Of a stretch of 64,000 nt of DNA, positions 27,557 through 38,034 are shown in pieces; positions within the stretch are counted from its first letter, which is position 1; each line of letters begins with the position of its first letter. The notes under the pieces were generated by a model. That model had not been told where the DNA came from. It saw only the letters and a list, made by a program, of their open reading frames with translations, and made no database searches. Made by a program: the position numbers and the translations under genes. The stretch covers positions 3,261,501 through 3,325,500 of the forward strand of contig NZ_CP094380.1 of the NCBI RefSeq assembly GCF_022809775.1. The letters are read 5' to 3'. The DNA comes from Pseudodesulfovibrio tunisiensis (GTDB lineage: Bacteria; Desulfobacterota; Desulfovibrionia; Desulfovibrionales; Desulfovibrionaceae).

Positions 27557-28243
27557 TCAGGACGAAGGCCGACCAGAAGGGGGCTGGCCGGGAAGCCTGA
27601 GACATGTCAGGCGAAGCGTGTCCGTCATCATGATGGGGGCGTCATGCGCTTTCGGGCCGAGAAAATCGCGTAGGGATTTGCGTTTGTCTTCATCGGGCGG
27701 GTGGTTGTAATACGTGAAGGCATAGTTGGCAGCATCGGCAAAATTCGTGAACATCCAGTGAGTTGTGAAGACCTCTCTTGAAATTGTTTCAAGGGGACAC
27801 CGGGCAAGCGCGTCTTCCACGGCCATGAGCCGGTGATCCTCGTTTTCGAATATCCCGCAGAACCTTTGAATTTCACTTTCCATTGCCGGTTCAAGGACGA
27901 GGATCAGTCCGTCACGGGTCATGGTTCGTCGTGCCTCGACAAGGGCCGCAAGGCAGTCCGGGTGGTGATGGAGCGACAAGGTGAAGAGGACGATGTCGAA
28001 GCAGCCGGATGCCAATGGCAGGTTCATGCCCGAACCGCAAATGAAGAAGGCGTCGGGAACCGTTTCAGCCCCTTTGCATATCGCGTCAAAGTCCGGCTCG
28101 ATGCCGACAGCGAATCGTGCGTTGTCCACATAGCTTCTGGTGACCGCGCCTGCGCCGCACCCGATCTCGAGTATTCTTTTCCCCTTGAAATCAGATCGGT
28201 TGAAAAGATTCCTGCGGATGTCATTGTGGCAATCCCTGATCAT
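27557..28243 (-). CDS. class I SAM-dependent methyltransferase
   Basis: A roughly 228-residue protein with the class I methyltransferase motif I (GKRILEIGCGAGAVTRSY, about residues 18-35), an acidic motif post I (VGIEPD), and motif IV-like FDIVLFTLSLHHHP. The LSLHHH part resembles the UbiE/Coq5-type group that methylates small molecules. The start is uncertain: the ATG at 28243 places the domain normally but has no good ribosome site, and an in-frame ATG 54 bases upstream is an alternative. It is convergent with the TetR gene and divergent from katG. The substrate is unknown. Confidence 0.75.
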   Translation of the reverse strand: MIRDCHNDIRRNLFNRSDFKGKRILEIGCGAGAVTRSYVDNARFAVGIEPDFDAICKGAETVPDAFFICGSGMNLPLASGCFDIVLFTLSLHHHPDCLAALVEARRTMTRDGLILVLEPAMESEIQRFCGIFENEDHRLMAVEDALARCPLETISREVFTTHWMFTNFADAANYAFTYYNHPPDEDKRKSLRDFLGPKAHDAPIMMTDTLRLTCLRLPGQPPSGRPSS

Positions 28244-30884
<2,641 letters not shown>

Positions 30885-30910
30885 CGGCAGGCGGCTTGCG
30901 CACAATGAAA

Positions 30911-30941
30911 AACGCCCATCTCCGTAACGGAGATGGGCGTT
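30911..30941 (-). terminator. terminator of the RRM gene
   Basis: A perfect 14-bp stem (AACGCCCATCTCCG with CGGAGATGGGCGTT, 3-nt loop) is followed on the minus strand by T residues (GTTTTTC), 31 bases beyond the RRM stop. It may also stop katG transcription. Confidence 0.75.
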
Positions 30942-30972
30942 GATGTGCCTTGTTCAGGACTTGGGGCGAAAG

Positions 30973-31239
30973 CTACCAGCGGGGGCGGCGCTCTTCGCGG
31001 GGGCGGGCTTCGTTGACCTTGAGGTTGCGGCCGCCGAGCTCCTTGCCGTCCAGGTTGGAAATGGCTTCGCGAGCGCCGGCATCGTCCATCTCGACAAAAC
31101 CGAAACCGCGGGGGCGACCGGTTTCGCGGTCCTCGATGAGCTTGACGGAAGTGACTTCACCAAAAGCTTCAAAAGCAGCGCGCACTTCGTCTTCAGTAGT
31201 GGACCAGGACAAATTGCCGACATAAAGATTCTTGGACAT
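30973..31239 (-). CDS. RNA-recognition-motif (RRM) protein
   Basis: An 88-residue single RRM protein: RNP2 is LYVGNL (residues 5-10) and RNP1 is RGFGFVEM. The fold is complete and is followed by a short basic tail NEARPREERRPRW. Bacterial proteins of this type are cold- or stress-inducible RNA chaperones, best known in cyanobacteria and delta-proteobacteria. TAGGAG lies upstream of the ATG. A hairpin with a T-run lies in its 5' leader (31286-31325), suggesting regulation by attenuation. Confidence 0.92.
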   Translation of the reverse strand: MSKNLYVGNLSWSTTEDEVRAAFEAFGEVTSVKLIEDRETGRPRGFGFVEMDDAGAREAISNLDGKELGGRNLKVNEARPREERRPRW

Positions 31240-31680
31240 TCAAAATACTCCTAAAAAATGTGAGAAATAGCGCCCGTGCACTAAACAAAAAGGACGTCGT
31301 GCATAAGATACGTGCAAGACGTCCTGATATACATGTTTTCATTTCAACCAGCACTGGCCACATTCTGACCGCGCCTTCACGGGTGCCGCTGGTGATGCGC
31401 TACTAGTCCACTAATGTTGTTTGGAAGTCAATATCTATTTTCAGAAAAAATGATTTTTTTGAGATGTGTTTTCAGAAAAGTACGTATTTTCAGTCTGTTG
31501 ACTGATAAACTTTTTGCGGGCTCGCGTCGGGAAGTGGTGTTGCCCGACCCGGAAACCGTGTGGGAATGTCTTGCGGAAGCTGTCCGGTGAGTGTAATTCG
31601 CCGCAAGGTCAAGGACGAATGTCTCTGAAGCGTCAAGAGAATCGAAACCCTTTTTCAGGACCATTGGGGAAGATGTTGAA
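31240..31680. other. leader/intergenic region between the RRM and SGNH genes
   Basis: No gene is supported. It contains the RRM leader with the hairpin at 31286-31325 and the upstream region of the divergent SGNH hydrolase gene. Confidence 0.45.
31286..31325 (-). promoter_or_regulatory. candidate transcription attenuator in the RRM gene leader
   Basis: On the minus strand AGGACGTC-(T)TGCA pairs with TGCA-(C)GACGTCC and is followed by a short T-run, forming a terminator-like structure about 45 bases before the RRM start codon. Confidence 0.5.
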
Positions 31681-32421
31681 ATGGTGAAACGGATAGTGGC
31701 TTTTGGTGACAGTTTTTCGGACAACGGCTTTTCAAATGGGTGTGGATACAACCGGCTGAGCAATGGCAAGGTGTGGGTGGAGCATCTGGCGGACATGCTG
31801 GGCGTGGAGCTCGAGGACCGGGCCTGGTGCGGAGCGCAAAGCGGTCTGGGCAATGCCTCCGGACCGAAGGACTGGTCGGGCCTGAACTGGCAGGTGCAAA
31901 ATTTCAAGCCGCAGGGGGAGCTGGGAGACACCTTGTGCACCGTGCTGATCGGCATCAACGACATCTACGACGGCAGCGGCAGCACGGAAAACGTGGTGGA
32001 AAACAGCGTCATTGCACTGGAGCGGCTCGTGGACAAGGGCGTGCGCCATCTGCTCGTATCCAATGTGCCGAACATTACCCATGCACCTGCCTATGCTGGA
32101 GAATATGCGGCATGCAGGGAGATCGTCCTGAAAAAGGTGCATGACATCAACGCGCTTCTGGAACCTGCGCTGTTCGCTTCCGACGGGTTTGCCCATCGTC
32201 ATCCCGAAGTGACGCTGCATCGCGTCAAGGCGTGGGACGTCTTTGAATGCGCAGTGGAGCAGGGGCGTTTCACCAGATTGTCCGAGCCGTGGAACGGCAC
32301 CTATGCCTTTCCCGAGGCGGACGGGTACATGTGGTGGGACGACTGGCATCCCATGACGGCCATGCATCGGATTTTTGCGCAGGCCGCGCTGGAGGAGCTT
32401 GGGCGCGAGTCGGGCAGATAG
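31681..32421 (+). CDS. SGNH/GDSL-family lipase or acylhydrolase
   Basis: A 246-residue hydrolase. Block I is FGDSFSDNG with the nucleophilic Ser, the Gly of block II lies in the WCGAQSGLGN segment, the Asn of block III is in LIGINDIYDG, and block V DDWHPM carries the catalytic Asp and His. It has no signal peptide, so it is probably cytoplasmic; family members of this size include thermolabile hemolysin-like and phospholipase proteins. The start at 31681 is right after GAAGATGTTGAA, without a strong ribosome site. It is convergent with hydF. Confidence 0.85.
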   Translation: MVKRIVAFGDSFSDNGFSNGCGYNRLSNGKVWVEHLADMLGVELEDRAWCGAQSGLGNASGPKDWSGLNWQVQNFKPQGELGDTLCTVLIGINDIYDGSGSTENVVENSVIALERLVDKGVRHLLVSNVPNITHAPAYAGEYAACREIVLKKVHDINALLEPALFASDGFAHRHPEVTLHRVKAWDVFECAVEQGRFTRLSEPWNGTYAFPEADGYMWWDDWHPMTAMHRIFAQAALEELGRESGR

Positions 32422-32444
32422 GTTTCGGTGAGGCGCGGGGCGGC

Positions 32445-33656
32445 TCAGGCTGTCTCGGGGCCGAACGGGGCGATGATCCTGTCCAGCACGCCTTGCAGTT
32501 TGGAAATGGCTACCCCGTAATTCGTCACCGGGACGCCGCGTCGTCCGCATTCCCGGATGCGGCGCAGCATTTCCGTCCGATTGAGCATGCAGGCTCCGCA
32601 GTGGACCACCAGCTTGAACCGTTCCAGATCGTCCGGGAAGTCATGGCCTGAATACAGCTCGAATTGCAGGTCCCTGCCCGTGTATCGAGTCATCCACCGG
32701 GGAATTCTGACCCTGCCGATATCGTCGTCCATGGCGTGATGCGAACAGGCCTCGCCAATGAGCACGGCGTCGCCGTCCGCAAGCGAATCAATGGCTTCGG
32801 CGCCGCGTATCAGGCCGGGCAGGTCGCCCTTGTACCGGGCGAACAGTGTGGAAAACGTGGTCAGGGGAATGTCCCGGGGCACGATTTCCGCCACTTCGCG
32901 CACGACCTGGGAATCCGTGACAACCAGCGCGGGCTTGCGGTTCAGTCCGGCCAGCACCTTGTCCAGTTCATGCTCCTTTGCCGTGACCGCAAAGGCATTC
33001 CGGTCCAGTATGTCCCGCAGCACCTGAACCTGCGGCAGGATCAGTCTGCCCTTGGGCGCCGAGGCATCGATGGGCACCACGCATACGACCCAGTCCCCCT
33101 TGTCGAAGAGGTCGCGGACAAGAATCTGCTCCCCGGAGGACTCCGGCGGAGCCGCATCCATGATCGCCTGCTTCAGGGCGTCCACATTGTTCCCGGTCAG
33201 GGCCGAGACCGGGATGCAGGGAATGTCGCGTTTCCGGAAGAATTCCAGTTCCCGGGCCGTGGGGCCGCGCAGATCGCTCTTGTTGAATGCCGCGACCATG
33301 CGAATGCCCAGTTCCCCGGCCTGATTCAGGATGCGTTGGTCCTGTACCTCGAAACCGGCCTCGCCCATCACGATCACCACGACATCGGTTCTTGCGAGTA
33401 TCTTCCGCGTTGCCTTGACGCGCAGTTCGCCCAGTTTCCCGGCATCGTCCAGCCCGGCGGTGTCGTAGAACGTCACCGGACCGAGCGGAAGCAGTTCGTA
33501 GTGCCTGGCCACCGGGTCCGTCGTGGTGCCCGGCATGTCCGAGACTATCGCGGTTTCCTGTCCGGTCAGGGCGTTAATCAGCGAGGATTTGCCCGCATTC
33601 CGCCGCCCGGCAAGGGTGATGACCAGCCTGATCCCTCTGGGCGCTTTGTCCGACAT
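32445..33656 (-). CDS. hydF: [FeFe]-hydrogenase maturation GTPase HydF
   Basis: A 403-residue GTPase that carries the 2Fe precursor of the H-cluster. The N-terminal G domain has G1 GRRNAGKSSL, G2/G3 MPGTTTDPV and DTAGLDD, and G4 FNKSDL. The C-terminal cluster-binding domain has the CxH-x(46-53)-HCxxC ligands (EACSHHAMD and VVHCGACM). The start at 33656 has GGAG six bases upstream. It overlaps the end of hydE by 83 bases, an unusually long overlap. With hydE and the TM1266-like gene it forms the maturation operon of the nearby hydAB. Confidence 0.93.
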   Translation of the reverse strand: MSDKAPRGIRLVITLAGRRNAGKSSLINALTGQETAIVSDMPGTTTDPVARHYELLPLGPVTFYDTAGLDDAGKLGELRVKATRKILARTDVVVIVMGEAGFEVQDQRILNQAGELGIRMVAAFNKSDLRGPTARELEFFRKRDIPCIPVSALTGNNVDALKQAIMDAAPPESSGEQILVRDLFDKGDWVVCVVPIDASAPKGRLILPQVQVLRDILDRNAFAVTAKEHELDKVLAGLNRKPALVVTDSQVVREVAEIVPRDIPLTTFSTLFARYKGDLPGLIRGAEAIDSLADGDAVLIGEACSHHAMDDDIGRVRIPRWMTRYTGRDLQFELYSGHDFPDDLERFKLVVHCGACMLNRTEMLRRIRECGRRGVPVTNYGVAISKLQGVLDRIIAPFGPETA

Positions 33657-34599
33657 GGTTGCTCCTGGGTGAAAATCCCTTTGCGGGTGACGGGACGAAT
33701 CCGGCCGAAAGGATGGTTTGTTTCGCGTTTTCCAGCGCATCATTCTGTTGAAGGTCTTCGGGCGTCAGCACGGGAGTGAGCACGTTGCATCCCCGGTGCA
33801 GGGCCTGTGCCCGGCTGCCCGGAGCCAGAGTCTCCAATGCGGATGCGGCCGGAATGTTCGACTGGGGATTGAGGATGCGCAGCAGGGCGGTCATTCTGTG
33901 GGAAAGCTTGACCGAGCCGGGACGCTGTCTGCCGAGCGGCGTGTCCCGATCCGGCACGAACGGCCCTACTGCAATGATGTCGAGGTCCAGCTCGGTGAGA
34001 AAGAGGATGTCGCGCAATGCGTCCAGCGGACCTGTTTCGGGCAGGTCCGCAATCACGCCGGACCCGATTTCATAGCCCATGCCGTGAAGCCGTTCCACCC
34101 TGTGCAGCCGGGCCGCGAAATCCTCTCCGTGGTGAATGCGCTTGAAGCGGCGCGGGTCCGATGTCTCCAGCTTCACAATGCAGCGATCCGCACCATTGTC
34201 CCGCCACAGCCGGTATTCCTCCAGCCCCCTGTCCCCGAGGGAAAGGGTCACGGCCACATCGTGTCGATCCTTGATTCGGCGGACAAGCGCGGCCACAGAG
34301 GCGGCATCGCAGCCCGTGTCCTTCCCGGACCTGAGCACCACGGTCTCGGCTCCTCCGGCAACGGCCCGGTCCACGGAATCCATGATCGTGTCGGGCGTCA
34401 TGCGGTAGCGCCACAGGGCGCTGTTCGGGGCACGCAGGCCGCAATAGCCGCATTCCCCGTCGCATATGTTGGAGAAGTCCACGATGGCCCGGATGGCAAC
34501 CTTGTTGCCAAAGCCATCCTGCCTGATCCGGTCCGCGCGGGTGAACAGCGCCGAGTCGTTGGCTCCCATAAGGGAGGCGAGAATGTCGTGTTTCGTCAT
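33574..34599 (-). CDS. hydE: [FeFe]-hydrogenase maturase HydE (radical SAM)
   Basis: A 341-residue radical SAM enzyme of H-cluster assembly. The cluster motif CxxxCxxC is in SNICDGECGYCGLRA, followed by VLRSGKDTGCD, KLETSDPRRFKRIHHGEDF and GYEIGSGVIADLPE, all typical. HydE homologues usually end soon after FVPSPAKG; here the frame continues about 27 more codons into hydF before a stop at 33574. Either the normal stop has been lost by a small change or this extension is real. HydG, the third maturase, is not in the window. Confidence 0.92.
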   Translation of the reverse strand: MTKHDILASLMGANDSALFTRADRIRQDGFGNKVAIRAIVDFSNICDGECGYCGLRAPNSALWRYRMTPDTIMDSVDRAVAGGAETVVLRSGKDTGCDAASVAALVRRIKDRHDVAVTLSLGDRGLEEYRLWRDNGADRCIVKLETSDPRRFKRIHHGEDFAARLHRVERLHGMGYEIGSGVIADLPETGPLDALRDILFLTELDLDIIAVGPFVPDRDTPLGRQRPGSVKLSHRMTALLRILNPQSNIPAASALETLAPGSRAQALHRGCNVLTPVLTPEDLQQNDALENAKQTILSAGFVPSPAKGFSPRSNHVGQSAQRDQAGHHPCRAAECGQILAD

Positions 34600-34654
34600 G
34601 AGATTCTTGCCTGCCGGGCCACCCCGGCCTGTTTCGTGGTGTGCTGGCGTTTTT

Positions 34655-34897
34655 TCAGACCAGAAGGGACTTGACCCGTACGCCGTCGAGCATGCCGAGC
34701 TTGCCGGTGAGTGCGCCGACTTCGTCCGTGGTGGCTTCGATGATCAGGTCGATGATGTTCACGCCCCGTTCCTTGAAGGGCAGCCCCATCCTGCCGACGA
34801 TCATGTCGCTGTGATCGCTGAGGATGGAATTCACGGTATTGGCCGCCTTGTTCCTGTCCTTGATGATGATGCCGATGATGCCGAGTCGTTTTTCCAC
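34655..34897 (-). CDS. TM1266-type iron-only hydrogenase system regulator
   Basis: An 80-residue ACT-like protein beginning (V/M)EKRLGIIGIIIKDR and ending LGMLDGVRVKSLLV, with MIVGRMGLPFKERGVNIIDLII in the middle. This matches the small family found with HydE/F/G genes and proposed to regulate or assist [FeFe]-hydrogenase maturation; the role is not firmly established. Start is GTG at 34897 with GGA eight bases upstream. It lies 55 bases before hydE on the same strand. Confidence 0.85.
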   Translation of the reverse strand: MEKRLGIIGIIIKDRNKAANTVNSILSDHSDMIVGRMGLPFKERGVNIIDLIIEATTDEVGALTGKLGMLDGVRVKSLLV

Positions 34898-35292
34898 GCG
34901 CCTGTCCTTTCTTTTCGGAATGGTGCCGAAAAAGGCGTTGCAGCCTTGATGTCCGGTCTTTCAGTGAGGTGGAGGGAGCTTCCGGGTGTCGATCCTGCCT
35001 GCAAAAGGGGAGGGCCCAGATGGCTCCACCCTGGGGTTCAGGCCAACCCTTCCCGCAGGCAGAATTTCTCCGGTAGGAGGTGTTCCGGGGGCAAGTATTA
35101 CGGGAATTCGTAATACGAGTCAAGGAATGGTTGTACAAAATGGATAACTTTTTAAAAATAGTATTACGAAAAACGTGTGGTAAGAGATGGCCATGGAGCC
35201 GGGAAAAAGGGGGCTTTCTGCTGGATCGGATGTGGTCGGAAAATGTCGCCCTTGGATCAGATGGGTCCTCGCCGCAGGAGACAGGGGTGCTG
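34898..35292. promoter_or_regulatory. intergenic region with repeated GTATTACG motif upstream of TM1266-hydE-hydF
   Basis: No gene is supported. It contains a perfect inverted repeat GTATTACG...CGTAATAC with a six-base spacer at 35095-35116 and a third copy of the half-site at 35161-35168. These are candidate operator sites for a regulator of the maturation genes or of hydAB. Confidence 0.55.
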
Positions 35293-35631
35293 TTAGAGGT
35301 TGAACTTGAATCCCTTGTCCTTGAGGGCAGCCACCCTGGCACTGCGATCAACGTAATGCGTGTGCAGCAGGTGGTGGGACATGTGGCCGCAGGGGCCTTC
35401 ATGCAGGAAGCCGTCCTTGTGATCGTATATCTTCTTGATCATGGGATTGTCCTGGGACTTCCTGTACTTGTATATTCCGGAATTCGCGTCGGCGTCGTAC
35501 ACGGACTTCTGGCGCTGGGCCACGAAGTTCATGACGTCGGCAGCGGCGGTCCTGACCGTGTTCAGTCCGAGTACGGCATATCCGGCCATGATGCCGCAGG
35601 CCTTGATGAATCCGCGTCTGTTCATTTTCAT
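35293..35631 (-). CDS. hydB: periplasmic [FeFe] hydrogenase small subunit
   Basis: A 112-residue small subunit with a Tat signal (NRRGFIKACGIMAGYAVLGL) that carries the folded heterodimer to the periplasm. The mature part (VAQRQKSVYDADANSGIYKYRKSQ and HEGPCGHMSHHLLHTHYVDRS) matches the Desulfovibrio HydB pattern. AAGGAGG precedes the ATG at 35631. It is 11 bases downstream of hydA. Confidence 0.93.
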   Translation of the reverse strand: MKMNRRGFIKACGIMAGYAVLGLNTVRTAAADVMNFVAQRQKSVYDADANSGIYKYRKSQDNPMIKKIYDHKDGFLHEGPCGHMSHHLLHTHYVDRSARVAALKDKGFKFNL

Positions 35632-35642
35632 GGTTTTCCTCC

Positions 35643-36983
35643 TTATGCCCCGACCTTGCGCGCACGGAAGCGCTTGTTGATCTGGGCCACGGTGCTGCGG
35701 AACAGGGAAGCGCGGATTTCCGGGTCAAGGGGCTGTCCGCCGCCGTTCACGCATCCGCCCGGGCAGGTCATGATTTCGATGAAGTGATAGGGGGACTTGC
35801 CGGCCCGCACTTCGTCGCAGAGCTTGGCCGCATTGGCCAGACCACTGGCCACGGCCACCTTGACCGTGCCGAATCCCGGCACCTTGACATCGGCGGTGTT
35901 GATGCCTTCGTGAGTGCGAACGACCTTGATGTCCGGATTGGACAGCTTCTTGCCGGAGAGCACTTCGTAGGCCAGTCTGAGTGCGGCTTCCATCACGCCG
36001 CCGCTGTTGCCGAAGATCGTGGCCGCGCCCGTGGAATCGCCCAGAATCGGGTCGGGCTGCTGGGACGGCAGGCTGTTGAAGTTGATGCCCGCGGTCTTGA
36101 TCATGTAGGCCAGCTCGCGCGTGTTGATGGTCGCGTCGATGTCGCGGAATCCGCTGTCGGCCAGTTCCGGGCGGAGTCCCTCGTACTTCTTGGCAATGCA
36201 GGGCATGATCGAAACCGTATAGATTTTTCTGGCTTCGCTTTTGGTCTCATGCGCGCCATAGGTCTTGGCCAGAGGGCCGAGCATGCCGATGGGCGACTTG
36301 CAGCTGGACAGGTTGGGCGTGAGGTCCGGGTAGAAGGTCTCGGCGAACTTGACCCATCCCGGGCAGCAGGAAGTGAACTGGGGCAGGGGGCGAGCGTCCT
36401 TTTTGCCCTGTTCCTTCACGCGCTGGATCAGCTCGGTGCCCTCTTCCATGATGGTCACGTCGGCAGTGAACTCGTTGTCCCAGATGTAGTCGAATCCGAG
36501 CTGGCGCAGGGCCGCGTGCATCTGTCCGCCGACATAGGTGCCGGTGGGCGCGCCAAAGCATTCGCCGAGACCGTAGCGCACCGCAGGAGCAGGCATGGAA
36601 ACCACGATGGTATCCGGGTCCTTCAGTTTCTCGAAGATTTCATCCACGTAGGAAACGCCTTCGTAGATCGCGCCATAGGGACAGCTGATCAGACACTGCC
36701 CGCAGTTCATGCAGGCTGCCGGGTCCACCACCTGACGGATGCCATCCTCGTTGATGGCCTGGATCGCGCCGGTTCCGCAGACTTCCTCGCAGCTTCCGCA
36801 GGCCTCGCACCTGGTGGCATCGACCTGGACAAAGAAAATTCCGTCCGGGTCGACGCCTTTGGGCGCGTTGGTCTGGTACATCACGCCTTCAATCTGTCGC
36901 ATTGTGCCCTCCTTGTTCGGGTGGATTGAAGACAAGTCCACCGGCACCACTGCCGGTGCGGCCTTGGGTGTGCATCCTGACAT
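35643..36983 (-). CDS. hydA: periplasmic [FeFe] hydrogenase large subunit
   Basis: Catalytic subunit of 446 residues (or 419 from the inner start at 36902). It has two 4Fe-4S motifs (CEACGSCEEVC and CMNCGQCLISCPYGAI) and the three H-cluster motifs TSCCPGW, MPCIAKK and MTCPGGCVNGGGQ. It oxidises or evolves hydrogen in the periplasm with HydB. Two starts are possible; both have AGGAGG at good spacing, and the outer one adds a Cys-containing, Ala/Pro/Val-rich segment MSGCTPKAAPAVV that is not typical of the family. The inner start agrees better with known Desulfovibrio HydA. Confidence 0.94.
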   Translation of the reverse strand: MSGCTPKAAPAVVPVDLSSIHPNKEGTMRQIEGVMYQTNAPKGVDPDGIFFVQVDATRCEACGSCEEVCGTGAIQAINEDGIRQVVDPAACMNCGQCLISCPYGAIYEGVSYVDEIFEKLKDPDTIVVSMPAPAVRYGLGECFGAPTGTYVGGQMHAALRQLGFDYIWDNEFTADVTIMEEGTELIQRVKEQGKKDARPLPQFTSCCPGWVKFAETFYPDLTPNLSSCKSPIGMLGPLAKTYGAHETKSEARKIYTVSIMPCIAKKYEGLRPELADSGFRDIDATINTRELAYMIKTAGINFNSLPSQQPDPILGDSTGAATIFGNSGGVMEAALRLAYEVLSGKKLSNPDIKVVRTHEGINTADVKVPGFGTVKVAVASGLANAAKLCDEVRAGKSPYHFIEIMTCPGGCVNGGGQPLDPEIRASLFRSTVAQINKRFRARKVGA

Positions 36984-37074
36984 CGGATACCCTCCTTTGT
37001 TCGTGCCGGGCGCAAATGTGCCCTTGTTAACACGAATTTCAAAACAATAACACTATAGAACTACTATTTTATAA

Positions 37075-37090
37075 TTGATAGTTGTGTCAA
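37075..37090 (-). promoter_or_regulatory. candidate Crp/Fnr-type operator upstream of hydA
   Basis: TTGATAGTTGTGTCAA is a near-palindrome of the TTGA-N8-TCAA type recognised by Crp/Fnr-family regulators, placed about 90 bases before the outer hydA start in an AT-rich stretch. Confidence 0.4.
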
Positions 37091-37132
37091 GGAGGGGGGA
37101 CGGAAAAGAATGGTCCGCAATACACGGAGTTG

Positions 37133-37179
37133 CCCCGAAAAAAACGGCCCGGCGCATGGTGCGTCGGGCCGTTTTTTTC
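37133..37179. terminator. bidirectional terminator between flxA and hydA
   Basis: ACGGCCCGGCGCA pairs with TGCGTCGGGCCGT (one mismatch) and has T-runs on both strands. On the minus strand it ends the hdr-flx operon just beyond flxA. Confidence 0.88.
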
Positions 37180-37200
37180 AGTGCAAGGGAAATGGGGTGG

Positions 37201-38034
37201 CTACAGTTCGTTGGGCAGTGCCTTGAGTTGGGCGTAGGTAAATACCGGGCCGTCCACGCACACGTACTTGTCGCCGATGTTGCAGCGGCCGCACAGGCCC
37301 ACGCCGCATTTCATGCGTTTTTCCAGCGTGGTCACGATCTGCTCGTCCTGAAAGCCGAGTTCCTGAAGGGCCAGCAGGGTGAACCGGATCATGATGGGCG
37401 GGCCGCAGGTTACAGCGATGCAATTGTTCGGGCTGGGCTTCAGTTCCTTGAGCACATTGGGAATCAGGCCCACGCGGTGCGGCCATTCCGGATATTCCGC
37501 ATCCACGGTCAGGGTCACGTTCAGGTCGTCGCGGGCCATCCATTCGTCAAGGTCGGACTGGAAGCTCATGTCCACGGGCGTACGCGCGCCGTAGAGCAGG
37601 GTGATGTCTCCGTAATCCGCGCGATTGTCCAGCATGTAGACCAGCAGGGTGCGCAGGGGCGCCATGCCGATGCCGCCGCCGATGAACACGATATCCTTGC
37701 CCTTCATGCCCTCGACATCGAAGGCGTTGCCCAGCGGGGCGCGGACTCCGATGGTGTCGCCGGGCTGGAGCGCGTGCAGGGCCGAGGTCACCTCGCCCAC
37801 CTTCATCACGCTGAACTGGAGATACTCCATGCGCGTGGGCGACGAGTTGATCACGAACGTGGCCTCGCCCGTGCCGAACACCGTGAGCTGGCCCACCTGT
37901 CCGGGCCGGAACGTGAAGTCGCGCATGGCTTCCTCGTTGTCGAGAACCACGCGAAAGGTCTTGATGTTCGGGGTTTCGTCAATGATTTCGACAATGGTGG
38001 CCGGTTCGGGCAGCAGATTGTTATTCCGGCTCAT
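37201..38034 (-). CDS. flxA: FlxA-like FAD/NAD(P)H-binding oxidoreductase
   Basis: A 277-residue ferredoxin-reductase-fold protein. FAD-binding elements are RPGQVGQLTVFG and SSPTR, the NAD(P)-binding region starts at VFIGGGIGMAPLRTLLVYM, and four cysteines near the end (MKCGVGLCGRCNIGDKYVCVDG) bind a 2Fe-2S cluster as in PyrK/HydG-type subunits. In the Flx-Hdr complex it takes electrons from NADH. It is the last gene of the hdrCBA-flxDCBA operon and overlaps flxB by 14 bases; a terminator follows. Confidence 0.88.
   Translation of the reverse strand: MSRNNNLLPEPATIVEIIDETPNIKTFRVVLDNEEAMRDFTFRPGQVGQLTVFGTGEATFVINSSPTRMEYLQFSVMKVGEVTSALHALQPGDTIGVRAPLGNAFDVEGMKGKDIVFIGGGIGMAPLRTLLVYMLDNRADYGDITLLYGARTPVDMSFQSDLDEWMARDDLNVTLTVDAEYPEWPHRVGLIPNVLKELKPSPNNCIAVTCGPPIMIRFTLLALQELGFQDEQIVTTLEKRMKCGVGLCGRCNIGDKYVCVDGPVFTYAQLKALPNEL

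Noticed and set aside
9223..28243. tRNA-Leu-integrated genomic island with direct-repeat ends
   Set aside because: No second copy of the tRNA 3' end, no integrase and no transposase were seen, so only a composition-based hint remains.
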